Assembly (NCBI GenBank): GCA_018292915.2
Contig: JACVVK020000343.1
Location: forward strand, 134,501 to 198,500
Reading direction: 5' to 3'
DNA length: 64,000 nt
From: Batillaria attramentaria
Taxonomy: Eukaryota > Mollusca > Gastropoda > Batillariidae
Below the pieces are notes generated by a model, which did not search any database, had not been told where the DNA came from, and saw nothing but the letters and a program-made list of their open reading frames with translations. Made by a program: the position numbers and the translations under genes. Within the stretch, counting starts at the first letter, position 1. Each line of letters begins with the position of its first letter. Positions 36,409 through 42,671 of this stretch are shown piece after piece.

Positions 36409-36588
36409 AGGAGGAGGAGGGGAAGGGGGGTGGGTGGGATGGGCAGTACGATAAGCAGATAATTATAGGTACGTACGTAAGCATCCCCCTTGGCGTGTCG
36501 CGCCTTGACTGCCTCCAGCACAGTTCTGTCGTCCAGGTAGTGAAGACAGGTGAGGTCGTCTGGCACCATTCTGTGGGCGCCATCCAGC
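3737..36588 (-). CDS. Unconventional myosin heavy chain, motor domain (16 exons, partial gene)
   Basis: Sixteen exons on the minus strand join in frame to about 675 residues (2,026 nt) of an actin-based motor ATPase head. In order they give the N-terminal motor strand ([13 protein letters not shown]), P-loop GESGAGKTE, switch [11 protein letters not shown], the YLLEKSRVV strand, switch II DMPGFE, relay helix [26 protein letters not shown], the GFLEKNR segment, a short loop 2, PHFVRCVKSN, the [14 protein letters not shown] helix and the converter start (EIGASK). Every intron is GT-AG and every junction keeps codon phase. The residue 16 positions before DALAK is Glu, which fits the TEDS rule. 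Switch II has Met-Pro where most myosins have Ile/Leu plus an aromatic residue. The two SH-helix cysteines of muscle myosin are Ser and Arg. The HFVRC and RSSGVLD segments suggest class III or XVI relatives, but the class is not settled. The start codon, any N-terminal extension, IQ motifs and tail lie outside what I can identify. Confidence 0.95.
4305..4832. repeat. Minisatellite, 43-bp unit, about 12 copies
   Basis: The unit contains cttgttgtgagggcaccgga, then tgtgttgatctacttgccac, then tgt. Two copies carry a 5-bp insertion (gaggtgaggg instead of gaggg); the others are virtually identical. It lies in the last myosin intron seen. Confidence 0.95.
4833..6380. other. Intronic stretch with a diverged SINE and an unassigned ORF
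   Basis: It contains a decayed family-A SINE at about 5,223-5,395. A 167-codon minus-strand open frame at 5,374-5,877 resembles no family I recognise and has no splice or composition support. Confidence 0.4.
5223..5395 (+). mobile_element. SINE family A, diverged copy
   Basis: The B-box (gtgagttcgaatcccgg) and the tail blocks (tatgtggcggaaaatggcgt, taaacccgcaaa) match the family-A consensus with many substitutions. Confidence 0.75.
6385..6471. repeat. Pentanucleotide (ACAAC)n/(ACACC)n
   Basis: The tract switches from ACAAC-type to ACACC-type units half-way. It lies about 30 bp beyond the donor end of a myosin exon. Confidence 0.95.
6503..6652 (-). CDS. Myosin exon o: SH-helix region
   Basis: This 150-nt exon encodes [20 protein letters not shown], then [19 protein letters not shown] and RIEFTEFVN. 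This is the SH1/SH2 helix region at the base of the converter; both muscle-myosin cysteines are replaced (Ser, Arg). Its 3' end lies 32 bp from a pentanucleotide repeat. Confidence 0.97.
6788..6966 (+). mobile_element. SINE family A
   Basis: The copy is full length: head cgagccgggacagccgaacg, B-box gtgagttcgaatcccggctg, tail caaacacccacccacc. It is inserted at a CTTT-rich site. Confidence 0.9.
6998..8229. repeat. Minisatellite, 47-bp unit, about 26 copies
   Basis: The unit is gttttgtttgttctacactg, then tattcaacccacag, then (TAA)n. Copies are essentially identical except for one more or one fewer TAA. The right edge runs directly into the TAA-rich tail of a reversed family-B SINE at 8,210-8,400. 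Confidence 0.96.
8210..8400 (-). mobile_element. SINE family B, truncated, reversed
   Basis: It shares the 3' body of the complete copy at 49.6-50.0 kb: on the plus strand a (TAA)n tail, aggcgctttacccaatttca, tcaaagcgccgcgaactgaa and acattacaatcacgtggtgc. Confidence 0.85.
8680..8735 (-). CDS. Myosin micro-exon n: NSLVDLM...PHFV
   Basis: This 56-nt exon has acceptor atttcag and donor gtcggt. It encodes [18 protein letters not shown] plus two bases of Arg, the lower 50-kDa helix and strand that contact actin. It lies about 450 bp from the 47-bp minisatellite in the next intron. Confidence 0.95.
9010..9088. repeat. (CA)n microsatellite
   Basis: An almost pure AC dinucleotide tract of about 78 bp, followed at 9,121 by a poly-C run and a second short CA tract. 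Confidence 0.97.
9455..9560 (+). repeat. Retroelement 3'-tail-like fragment
   Basis: The segment cccacttgggatcataaaga ending in tttgaatttggatttgaa resembles the 3' tails of SINE/LINE elements. A similar tail (ttattgatcccaaatacggg) occurs at 21.5 kb. No coding part is visible. Confidence 0.45.
10774..11136. repeat. Compound (GT)n-(CTGT/CT)n-(CA)n microsatellite
   Basis: An 80-bp GT tract, about 190 bp of CT and CTGT units and a 92-bp CA tract follow each other. The GT and CA arms are mutually complementary. Confidence 0.97.
11298..11369. repeat. (AG)n microsatellite
   Basis: A pure GA tract of about 71 bp. Confidence 0.97.
12258..12428 (+). mobile_element. SINE family A inserted in a (CT)n tract
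   Basis: A full-length copy (gagccggggtggccgaatgg ... aacacccacccacc) with the CT repeat on both sides, so the target duplication is hidden in the repeat. Confidence 0.93.
12536..12700 (+). repeat. Dispersed repeat family C, copy 1
   Basis: It shares cgtagaccagtttgcatcat, ttgtccaacg and gcgaattagtct with copies at 19.28 and 24.10 kb. The family is about 190 bp with no coding capacity; its type is unknown. Confidence 0.75.
12740..12910 (-). mobile_element. SINE family B fragment, reversed
   Basis: The plus strand shows ctccgcgaactgaacccaac, acgcacggtcatgtgaaaca and aaggtcaactcagctagtga, all blocks of the family-B body; it is more diverged than the others. Confidence 0.7.
13121..13206. repeat. 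(CA)n microsatellite
   Basis: A pure CA tract of about 83 bp. Confidence 0.97.
13210..16870. other. Large intron, no supported coding exon
   Basis: It holds poly-C/CT tracts, a tandem 20-bp duplication (ttacacgttatttgaa) near 16,075-16,107, and a plus-strand open frame at 14,845-15,135 listed separately. No further myosin exon is needed here because the flanking exons already match in phase. Confidence 0.5.
14845..15135 (+). CDS. Possible small secreted protein, antisense in a myosin intron
   Basis: A 96-codon open frame starts in a fair Kozak context (gaggccATGaac). It begins with [20 protein letters not shown], which looks like a signal peptide, and ends in a His/Tyr/Gln-rich tail. An ATTAAA polyadenylation-like hexamer lies 9 nt after the stop. 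I recognise no family, and a chance ORF is quite possible. Confidence 0.2.
   Translation: MNSTLLLFPLLLFGANLQSCRAGGITTLTFSLSGDSVILRSRGVTARAAGGLKTATHPSVSSIRTNKISSSGMSPGVFSPAYKHYHYQQQQEPNSY
16874..16928 (-). CDS. Myosin micro-exon m: loop 2
   Basis: This 55-nt exon is too short to be seen as an ORF. It has acceptor gtttcaaag and consensus donor gtaagt. It encodes [18 protein letters not shown]: a short hydrophilic loop 2, then the start of the conserved helix TVSQYFK/NSLVDLM. It was found by phase: the preceding exon leaves AG and the following one needs phase 0. Confidence 0.92.
17880..18055 (+). mobile_element. SINE family A, strongly diverged
   Basis: The tail blocks (cgtctttgaaatcaccctta, aacacccaccca) are recognisable; the tRNA-like head is badly decayed. 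Confidence 0.6.
18529..18810. mobile_element. 282-bp MITE with CAGGGCCC termini
   Basis: About 28 bp at the left (cagggcccgcatgtaatagt, then cgaggtta) is repeated inverted at the right (taacctcgacttttacatac, then gggccctg) with few mismatches. There is no coding capacity and no clear target-site duplication. Confidence 0.7.
19279..19410 (+). repeat. Dispersed repeat family C, copy 2
   Basis: It shares gggagttcgatgaattagca, tctcctgcatgtcctatg and cgtagaccaggttgaatcat with the 24.10-kb copy. Confidence 0.8.
19452..19594 (-). CDS. Myosin exon l: GFLEKNR block
   Basis: This 143-nt exon encodes [20 protein letters not shown] and ends SRTGTIS in phase 2, with acceptor gccctag and donor gtaaat. 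It corresponds to the segment leading into loop 2. Confidence 0.96.
19609..19738 (+). repeat. Duplicated 130-bp repeat, copy 1
   Basis: It is nearly identical to 21,391-21,520 (aagcttaattcgggatga, ggtgaggcgattttgatgg, ctgtttcacagtgaccatta). Confidence 0.85.
19823..19987 (-). CDS. Myosin exon k: [12 protein letters not shown] block
   Basis: This 165-nt exon encodes 55 residues starting [20 protein letters not shown] and ending FSVHHYAGT, both standard myosin head blocks in the lower 50-kDa subdomain. The acceptor is cgtgcag and the donor gtatga; it is phase 0 at both ends. Confidence 0.97.
20187..20272. repeat. (CA)n microsatellite with CCA interruptions
   Basis: A CA tract broken twice by an extra C. 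Confidence 0.97.
20523..20568. repeat. (AAAC)n microsatellite
   Basis: Eleven AAAC units end 10 bp before the donor side of the switch II exon. Confidence 0.95.
20578..20803 (-). CDS. Myosin exon j: switch II and relay helix
   Basis: This exon is 226 nt. It encodes [11 protein letters not shown], the switch II loop, and [19 protein letters not shown], the relay helix, then [16 protein letters not shown] and [11 protein letters not shown]. Asp, Gly, Phe and Glu of switch II are kept, but the two variable positions are Met-Pro, which is unusual. Phase 1 start, phase 0 end. Confidence 0.97.
21391..21545 (+). repeat. Duplicated 130-bp repeat, copy 2, with retroelement-like tail
   Basis: It matches 19,609-19,738 and then continues into ttattgatcccaaatacggg, a SINE/LINE-like 3' tail, so both copies are probably pieces of one retroelement family. 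Confidence 0.8.
22125..22263 (-). CDS. Myosin exon i: cardiomyopathy loop and DALAK helix
   Basis: This 139-nt exon encodes [20 protein letters not shown], then [16 protein letters not shown]. Gly-Glu-Arg lies in the actin-binding cardiomyopathy loop, and the Glu sits at the TEDS regulatory position, suggesting a motor that does not need heavy-chain phosphorylation there. This is an inference from the TEDS rule. Confidence 0.96.
22492..22562. repeat. (GT)n microsatellite
   Basis: A pure GT tract of about 70 bp. Confidence 0.97.
23047..23112. repeat. (GT)n microsatellite
   Basis: A pure GT tract of about 64 bp followed by a G run. Confidence 0.97.
23650..23707 (+). repeat. tRNA-like fragment
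   Basis: The segment gcgggtgtagctcagtcagt, then cgggtgtgctcgcaccca, looks like the 5' half of a tRNA (A-box tagctcagtcag). A SINE follows at once, so it is probably the head of a different tRNA-derived repeat interrupted by that insertion, not a functional tRNA gene. Confidence 0.5.
23708..23872 (+). mobile_element. SINE family A
   Basis: Head ggagccgggatagtcgaatg, B-box gtgagttcgaatcctggttg, tail ending aacaacccacc; full length with moderate divergence. Confidence 0.9.
24103..24297 (+). repeat. Dispersed repeat family C, copy 3 (longest)
   Basis: It runs from gggagttcgataaaatagca through cgtagaccagtttgcgtcat to gcttgcgcggtttaaagccc and a (TCAC)n-like end. A fragment of its 3' end also occurs near 21,205-21,250. 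Confidence 0.8.
25216..25276. repeat. (CA)n microsatellite
   Basis: A CA tract with one CG interruption. Confidence 0.97.
26048..26222 (+). mobile_element. SINE family A, diverged
   Basis: Head cccgggatagccgggctggt and a B-box-like gagttcagtcccc; a shifted but recognisable tail (gatggaaaaagacgtttcac). Confidence 0.6.
26343..26460. mobile_element. Foldback MITE family D, copy 1
   Basis: It shares gcaatctgcagcagtctcga and cgccttgcgtaat with copies at 29.98 and 36.09 kb. The ends (CACTACGAGCCACT... / ...AGTGGTTCCTACTG) are inverted repeats. Confidence 0.75.
26570..26641 (-). CDS. Myosin exon h: LLQVDKEEL block
   Basis: This 72-nt exon has acceptor tcttttcag and donor gtaaga. It encodes [19 protein letters not shown], the helix that normally reads LLgvd..eL..aLt in myosin heads. 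It ends with the first base of the Gly codon that precedes ERVVK. Confidence 0.93.
26975..27092 (-). CDS. Myosin exon g: [13 protein letters not shown] block
   Basis: This exon is 118 nt. It encodes [20 protein letters not shown], equivalent to the canonical iLaaiLhLGNieF block, followed by a charged stretch and THSLSV. The donor at GTGG/gtgggt was chosen because only this site keeps the next exon open; two nearby alternative GT sites give a wrong phase or a stop. Confidence 0.9.
27459..27579 (-). CDS. Myosin exon f
   Basis: This exon is 121 nt with acceptor ggctcag and donor gtcagt. It encodes 40 residues ending [12 protein letters not shown], which matches the myosin helix usually ending VGFS before the HLGNI block. 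The first base completes the Arg codon of the preceding exon. Confidence 0.93.
27600..31050. other. Intron without a recognised coding exon
   Basis: It contains a CT tract plus poly-T and G runs at 27,791-27,853. A 203-codon minus-strand open frame at 28,484-29,095 is the longest outside simple repeats, but I recognise no family in it. A roughly 65-bp tandem duplication lies at 29,810-29,940 (ggtccctcagtctacgtatt), and a foldback MITE at 29.98 kb. Confidence 0.5.
29979..30096. mobile_element. Foldback MITE family D, copy 2
   Basis: The left end is ccactggaagccacttcaag, then cca; the right end is tggcttgaagtggcttctac, then tggtgtacagtgg. The ends are near-perfect inverted repeats around a central ggcaatctgcagcggtctcg block. 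Confidence 0.85.
31059..31206 (-). CDS. Myosin exon e: DYLLEKSRV segment
   Basis: This exon is 148 nt. It completes the split codon of the preceding exon and encodes [25 protein letters not shown] and PEEYR, all classic myosin head blocks of the upper 50-kDa subdomain. It ends in phase 2 with donor gtgaat. Confidence 0.97.
31628..31742 (-). CDS. Myosin exon d: switch I
   Basis: This exon is 115 nt (38 codons plus 1 base). It begins [20 protein letters not shown] and carries the switch I motif [10 protein letters not shown], which senses ATP gamma-phosphate. The donor is gtaagg and the acceptor ttcaag. Confidence 0.97.
32028..32090. repeat. (GT)n microsatellite
   Basis: A GT tract with two GC interruptions, about 70 bp from the donor end of the P-loop exon. 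Confidence 0.97.
32160..32387 (-). CDS. Myosin exon c: P-loop
   Basis: This 228-nt exon encodes 76 residues. It contains [11 protein letters not shown], the transducer strand [11 protein letters not shown] and the P-loop GESGAGKTE that binds the ATP phosphates, followed by the helix [10 protein letters not shown]. The sequence is phase 0 at both ends, with donor gtgtga. It sits 50 bp from a four-copy 51-bp minisatellite in the preceding intron. Confidence 0.97.
32440..32644. repeat. Minisatellite, 51-bp unit, 4 copies
   Basis: The unit attgtagaattatgatgatg, tgtgtatgtacgttaattca, gcagcgtttgt is repeated four times with no visible change. It lies just upstream, in gene sense, of the P-loop exon acceptor. 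Confidence 0.97.
33076..33141 (-). CDS. Myosin exon b: N-terminal motor beta strand
   Basis: This 66-nt exon encodes 22 residues starting [16 protein letters not shown], the near-invariant myosin segment just before the nucleotide pocket. The acceptor is attgcag and the donor gtaact, and it is phase 0 at both ends. Confidence 0.95.
33225..33425. repeat. Trinucleotide-rich tract (AGC/GTC/AGT)
   Basis: Interrupted AGC, GTC and AGT units with a poly-G run. It gives long open frames of low-complexity Ala/Val or Thr/Ser on both strands, which I do not regard as genes. Confidence 0.85.
33430..36080. other. Intron without a recognised coding exon
   Basis: It holds a G-rich stretch at 34,600-34,637, poly-C/CA at 34,910-34,950, a G run at 35,210-35,233, and a (GATAA)n SINE-tail-like piece at 35,714-35,745. 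Confidence 0.5.
36085..36215. mobile_element. Foldback MITE family D, copy 3
   Basis: The left end is gccactgtacaccagtagga, then gccacttcaagccact; the right end is ttgcttgaagtggctcgtag. It is reversed relative to copy 2, and its centre carries gaccgctgcagatt. Confidence 0.8.
36329..36425. repeat. (GT)n/(GCGT)n/(GA)n/(GGA)n compound repeat
   Basis: GT and GCGT units turn into GA and GGA units. It lies about 50 bp from the donor end of the first myosin exon seen. Confidence 0.97.
36477..36588 (-). CDS. Myosin exon a: motor N-terminal segment
   Basis: This exon is 112 nt with acceptor ttttgcag and donor gtacgt. It begins with one base of a split codon, then encodes 37 residues including the conserved start of a myosin head ([11 protein letters not shown], then [13 protein letters not shown]). 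It joins in phase 0 to the exon at 33.1 kb. An ATG lies in frame 33 nt upstream, but the strong acceptor and the split codon suggest that another exon precedes it. Confidence 0.92.
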
Positions 36589-36599
36589 CTGCAAAACAC

Positions 36600-39500
36600 A
36601 GCAGCGCCGGCTGTCACCATGACAACAAACAGTTTACATCGTTTACATTTTTCTCAGGTGTTTACTAACTGTGTTAGACGCGACTTTATTTTTGTATCAT
36701 GCGTAAATTCTCTAAACGTGTTCTCAGTATTTGGGTATGCAGTTTAAAATAAACTTTAGATGCTCGGAAAAAAGTTTGACCAAAATAATCTTCTTTTTTT
36801 TCCCCCGTGTGGATCCTAGATTTTTCTGTCGTCGAAATGAACGAATAAAAACAAGCCGACACAAGTACATCACTCGTACCGTGACGTTTCTTCTCGTTGC
36901 CCCTTTCTGTCTCACATGAGCAACTAAAGCATTGTCTTAGGGCTGGGGAGTAATAAAAAGGAAAAAGGTCAACGCCAACCGACATTACCTGGAATATTGA
37001 AATCGGACACGGGATACTGCACCTTTCTTCAGTTACCCCTGACATTTTACATCATTCGTTTCTAGCTCTGCAATCTGTAATAACTTTTTAAAAAAGTTTT
37101 GATATCCAATCAGTTATTGTTTTCCCTGTCTTTCAGATTTCCTAGCAGAAAACGCAAAACGCCAAACGCCTTCTCCTTGTAACCTCACACTCATCGATTG
37201 CCTGAGGTGATTTCTTATATGTGTGGAGGAAACTTAGAATAGTAATCAATGGGGTGGAAGCGAACAGGGGAGGGGGAGGGGGTTGGGTGGGTGAGTGGGT
37301 GGGGAGATCGGTGGGTGGGAGGGGGGGGGGGGCTTGAACTTACAATGATTGTACTTCTGAGGCCGAGGAACATCTTACCGAATGCGAACACGGTGTATAT
37401 CAATACAACAGGTCCATGCACAACATAATAATTGTGGGAAGAAGGAAACATTCGACGTATACGGCTGCATTCGTTTTAGACACACTCTACACAGGGCGGC
37501 TGTAGGTGTAACTGCATACCGCCCACAAGCGGTCAAACAAACATAGATAGCTAAGATAATTTAAGTCACCATCATTAAGCTTTTAGAACACACATAGTCC
37601 AAAATGTCGGACGATATTTTGTTGAAAGTACACCAAGTCAAACCTACCAGAACCGCACAAAATCTGAACGATCCATGTTCCAGGCTGTCTCACCGACCCA
37701 AAACGGGTGGAAAAGATACAACTCTGAAAGAAAAGTCAGCGGTGGACGGTGAAGTTATGACCGTGGCTCTTACAATCTTGTTCTGCTGCTCAAGAAGAGA
37801 TAGTTGGGAAGTCATCCATTTCTACAGAAGGAAGATATTTTTGGCGTTGGTCCGAACTAATTGGGCTCCGCACGTCGCAGGCAATCAATATTAATGTTGA
37901 GGTGTGGGAGTTTGGCTTCAGAAGAATATGTCATCTCTTTCAGTTGCCCCATGCTAACATTTCGCGTGGGTATGACTTGAACAAACATTCCCCTTGCAAG
38001 CGTACCCAGGGGAGGCAAATGTTGGGTTTTCCGAGAGCAGTCGGTCTGTTCAGCTTCCACACTGTTCTGTTTGATGATCAGCTTTCTGTGTCGTGACTTG
38101 CTTGGACACTAACTTTTTGTTCAGACAGAAATCAGCATCAAAAGTACAAGCTGATAAGTGCGACAGAGTCGAGCCATTCCAAACATTCCAAACATTCCAA
38201 ACATTCAAAGAATCCAGAAAGCCTGAGGTCGGAATACACACAAAACGGTGGTTATGTTCCAAAGTATGAAATTTATTCTTGCTGGGCAACCGCGACTACA
38301 TAAATGAGATTTTGTTTGTTTGGATATTTTTAAGCGCTTGAGAATTGACTTGAGAGCTGAGAGGGTACATGTCTTGGAAAGGGACTGTACTTTTTACTGA
38401 TGGCGGCTGGCACAAATTTTCACCGTAAGGTCGTAAATCAGCGCTTGAAGCACTCGTCTAAAACAACTTTCCAACATTTTTGCTTTGTTGCTCCCCGCTG
38501 CACGAACTCGAATGCACAACTTACAGAAGATTCCAACCGTGTTTTCCCAATAGTGTGCTACGAACTGTAGTCTATAGAGTCTGTAGCTTAACTAATCATC
38601 TGCATGCCTACATGCAGGACTTCGTATCCGTAGGAACTATAGAAGACAAATGTGATGGGGTCTCACAAAAGGGGAACAAAGGGTGATACAGAGTTATTGG
38701 TGCAGTTACAGTGCAGCAAATAAGCTATCTTTTGGTATAAAATGATTTCTGTAGCGTTATGTAGGCCTGAGGTATGTTTGTTGAAGAGAAAATGACTGAT
38801 AAAGTGTGACATGGGAATCATCATATCAAATAATATTTCATGTTAGCTACACTCAGCCTTGAAACTCTCACGGAAATTGTAATAGTAGTCTAAGGATTCA
38901 AAAATATAAAAAAAAATCTCTCAAAGTTGCAAAATTTGACCTACCGACAGTTAAAAAAAAACCTCTCAAAAGTGTCTGGGCGACTATGCCCCCCTTTTGT
39001 AGGAGCCAGTCACAAGTGCCCTTGCTGATCGAAAAGAGTACATGGCATTTGTCTTGAATCTGATCCACAGTGGCGCATAACTAATTGGACATATATCCGC
39101 CTTGGTAAGAACGTAAGCGGGAAAATTTCGGAAATGATTCGGTCTGTGACCGGATATGAAGCCTTGCATGTACATGTTCTGATATTATTACTAGAGAGAC
39201 GTGCAGCGAAAGAGACGAAGTTCCTATTTTCTGCCAATGAAAGTAATTTGGACTTGAGCGACAGCGTAGTGTTACCAATCAAGGGTCGGCCAAAAGTCAA
39301 TCTTCACTGATCATCCCCGATTCTCAGCATTTTCCGGGTCGCGGAAACTGAAGACGGGAGTCAGTGAACCCCGGAAAGCTTGACACTTCCGGCAGTTCAT
39401 CACGCTCTTCCTGACTGGTCCTCAAAAGTACCTATGTTATGATATTTCTTGGTTAACCAGTCAGACATGTTTTATAATGTGCGCGGATTACAAAAACAGA

Positions 39501-40520
39501 TATCCACGCTTGTTCCTGGTGTGCGAATACTTTGGAATGGTGACCGCTACCCGTTTGAAATATCGCTCTGACTTCTGAAGGAAGATCTCCCTCCATTTTA
39601 TGCGCACGGCACGCCATCGCACTGAACACCAGCTGTTTTTAGTCGGGTCCAACATTTTAGCCAAATAAGGGTTTTGTGGTGTTAACGGGCGTCATATGTC
39701 GGAGAAAGGACTGGTGGATGCCGACCCTTGTAATCAGGCATCCGCATGTTTGTGGCTCAGAGAATGGCACACGGGCATACCTTTACATTTCCATCCTGCG
39801 GTCCAGCACTAAATAAAGACCATGTCTGGATGCTGAATACCAGTTTAGCACGTGCCCTCTGTAACGCTGTGATTTCTCCCCAAGGGGACATTAGCCCAGA
39901 TCCGGTGTCATAGAATTCACCAAATGTCAGGCAGTGGCGGCAGACATGTCAGCAATGGGTTAAATGCCACAGCTACACGATGCGCCCTCTAAACTGGCTT
40001 CAGTTGTGGTGTAAAATCACCACTCGGCACGGGTAGAGGGAAAATTATACGACCCGACCAGCAGCACGCTTTCTTTATCTTAAGAGTGTCCACTCATGTC
40101 TGAGGTACGCGACACAGACGGGCTAATGGGATATTTCTGTTAGTTTACAGGCAAATATAACAACCGTCCACTTACTAGAAAGGCGAGATGTTTTGTATCG
40201 TGGACTAGTAATATTGCAGTACTGGAATATACAAGGATACACATCTTCAAGAGAACTCACTCTCGTCAGGCTCTTTTCGATTTGAATTTTCTAAGTAAAG
40301 ATATCTTCGAATTTTCTCACAGCGTTTTCTTTATAGCAGCCTATCGTAAGTGGTACCAAAAAAAGTTTCGAATGGAAATCGGAAATTGTGTTCACTTAAG
40401 GATCCAAACTAGAAAATCCTATAGTGGTTAACCTCACCAGCTGAGGTGGAACCTATAACCAGCACCCACGAGGTTTCCAAAAAAGCACGGAATTGCTAAG
40501 AATTGTGTTTCAGTATCCGC
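36600..40520. other. No gene recognised
   Basis: No myosin N-terminal exon could be supported here. Visible are a G-rich tract at 37,266-37,332, a 10-bp tandem (aaacattcc x4) near 38,175-38,206 and short random open frames. Confidence 0.5.
37264..37333 (+). other. G-quadruplex-prone G-rich tract
   Basis: More than six G runs of 3-12 separated by 1-4 bases (ggggagggggagggggttgg, gtgggtgagtgggtgggg) satisfy the G4 pattern on the plus strand. Confidence 0.7.
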
Positions 40521-40690
40521 ATAGGATGGGTGGGTGTTTGGGGGTTTAACGTCCGTTTAACCACACGTACATGGATGATATCAAAGACAGGGCAACTAAA
40601 CAAAGCGGTTCAAATATTTGGCCCCAGCCGGGAATCAAACTCAAGACCCGAGCGACAGTCGAACGCTCTATCCCTCCACTGTCCCGGCTC
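40521..40690 (-). mobile_element. SINE family A, reversed
   Basis: The plus strand shows the reversed tail (gggtgggtgtttgggggttt, aacgtcc) followed by the reversed B-box (ccgggaatcaaactc) and head (ccactgtcccggctc). Confidence 0.88.
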
Positions 40691-41495
40691 AACGTGTCTG
40701 TAGCCTATAGACTCATTGGCATGGGGAAGGATTGCCGGTAGGACCCCGTCATGGAAGAAATGTAAACTAAAGTTTCCTGGTATGTCATCTCTTGTGGCTA
40801 ACTGCCACATATTTACTGTGGACGTGTATCCGCCGTAAGACACGTATGTGAAATGAGTTCAGTGTAGCAGTTGATCTGGCCAACTTTAAACTGAACTTTA
40901 AACAAGAACGACGGTTCCCAAGGGCTTTCAGGGTAAGAAGTCGTAATTGTATGTAATACTTTTATTTTGTTCAGGGGGAGTGTGTGGGTGACGGGAAATA
41001 TTTGTTTAAACTTAACATAAATCAAGTTAAAAGTTTCGAAATATAATGAGTGGGATGACGTTTATTGGTTGGTGAAAGTTTTCTTTGCGGTAGGGTGGGG
41101 TGAGGAGGAATGACGAAGGCATTGAAGCTGTTTTCGTATTTTTTCCTTCTGCTGGGTTCACACTGATCTTTAATGCACCTGTAATTTCGAGGGTAGACAG
41201 AATCTGTGCTTTTATAGACCCTTTTCTTCTTCAGGTATTGTCGAGGAAGTAAAGAGACTTTAAAAAAAAATTGTTTTAGTGTTTAGCCTTTTCAAAGCAG
41301 TCTCCATTTAGGACATATTTCGCTCTGTCTGCGCAGTTGGCCGGTTTTCTCCTTTTGCCAATCCGGGAGGGGAAGTTGCGTTTCCCCCAGCCAAAAAAAA
41401 ACCCTCAACACTTGACGCAGGTTCCTGTTCTACTCGGCAGACGTCCATACATCAATCCACAATCATACAATCCAGACGAAGGGGCGGGGGGGGGG

Positions 41496-41536
<41 letters not shown>

Positions 41537-42069
41537 TTCTTACAGCAAACGCCATATCCTATATCATATCGATCTAGCATTTTAAAAAATCCAAAGATCT
41601 TTAGACCGGAGACGCTTCTATGTGATATTTATGCCGCTGAAAACAAAATTACCCTTTCATTGCAAACAACGTCGCGTTTACTTGCTCCGTTTCCCGAAAA
41701 AGTCCACAAATCGATTATTATTTCGAAATAGATGACAACTGTACAATTATTTGCTTGAGGTTTTTGCGACTAGAAACCCGCAGTCTTTGATACAACAGTG
41801 CCGTATATAGACGGCGCGGATTGAAAAGAAATACAAGAGCAACCACTGCAACCATTACTGGGTAGATTTTGTAAGATCAAAGAAACGAACGAAGCAGTCT
41901 TGGCATCGGAGTCGATACATCATTTTCCGCGCATGAACAAACTGGTCATTTGTATGGGGAACATTGGTGGTTTGCTTTACTTATCTTTTGACTTTAGCGT
42001 TAGCATGCAGTTCGTGCAGGTGCCACTGGCATAGAATTTACGTGATGGAACGCATAAAGTTAAGCATGG

Positions 42070-42596
42070 CAGGGGCGCCGGAACCGGGGGGGGGGGCGCA
42101 AGGAAGGGGGGGGGGGACCAGCTCCCCCCCCCCCTGTACCCAAGCAGGGGGGGCAAGAGTATCTCCCCCCCCCCTGGAAAATCAGGTGACTATGGCAAGA
42201 GGGGGGGGGGGGGCAAAGCCATGGTCTTGCCCCCCCTCCCGTCCCCTAACCCCCCCCTCCCCCTACCCCTCTTCCTGCTCTCTCCCTCATTCCACCCAAC
42301 AGAGAACTCAGTTTAGCCGTTGCATGAAATATCAAAAGGACTTGGCAGAAAGTCGTCTGATAATCACTTTGCCCCCCCCCTCCCCCCCGGCTTTTCACTT
42401 TCTTCGGGCAACGTCCTTCCTTTCACTGGCTCCCTGGTTCGGAAAGGTTTTTGTCTGCTCAGCATCTGAACGCCCCCCCCCCCCCCCCCCCCGCTTTTCA
42501 CTTTCTCCGGGCAACGTCTTCCTTTCACTGGCTCTTGCCTTTCCCCCCTCTGAGATTCTGCCCCCCCCCTCCCCCCAACATCTTCCGGCGCCCCTG
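42070..42596. mobile_element. 527-bp C/G-rich MITE with CAGGGGCGCCGGAA termini
   Basis: The perfect 14-bp terminal inverted repeats are CAGGGGCGCCGGAA and TTCCGGCGCCCCTG. CATGG lies on both sides (42,065-42,069 and 42,597-42,601), a possible 5-bp target-site duplication. Inside are many poly-G/poly-C runs and a duplicated block (cttttcactttctycgggca acgtc). No coding capacity is evident. Confidence 0.75.
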
Positions 42597-42608
42597 CATG
42601 GTATTCAC

Positions 42609-42611
<3 letters not shown>

Positions 42612-42669
<58 letters not shown>
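42612..42669. repeat. (GT)n microsatellite
   Basis: A pure GT tract that starts 11 bp after the MITE's right flank. Confidence 0.97.

Positions 42670-42671
<2 letters not shown>

Noticed and set aside
36686..37045. Possible extra myosin 5' exon ending at 36,987 (donor gtaatg)
   Set aside because: The open frame from its ATG does not match the phase required by the exon at 36,588, and the alternative frame has a poor acceptor.
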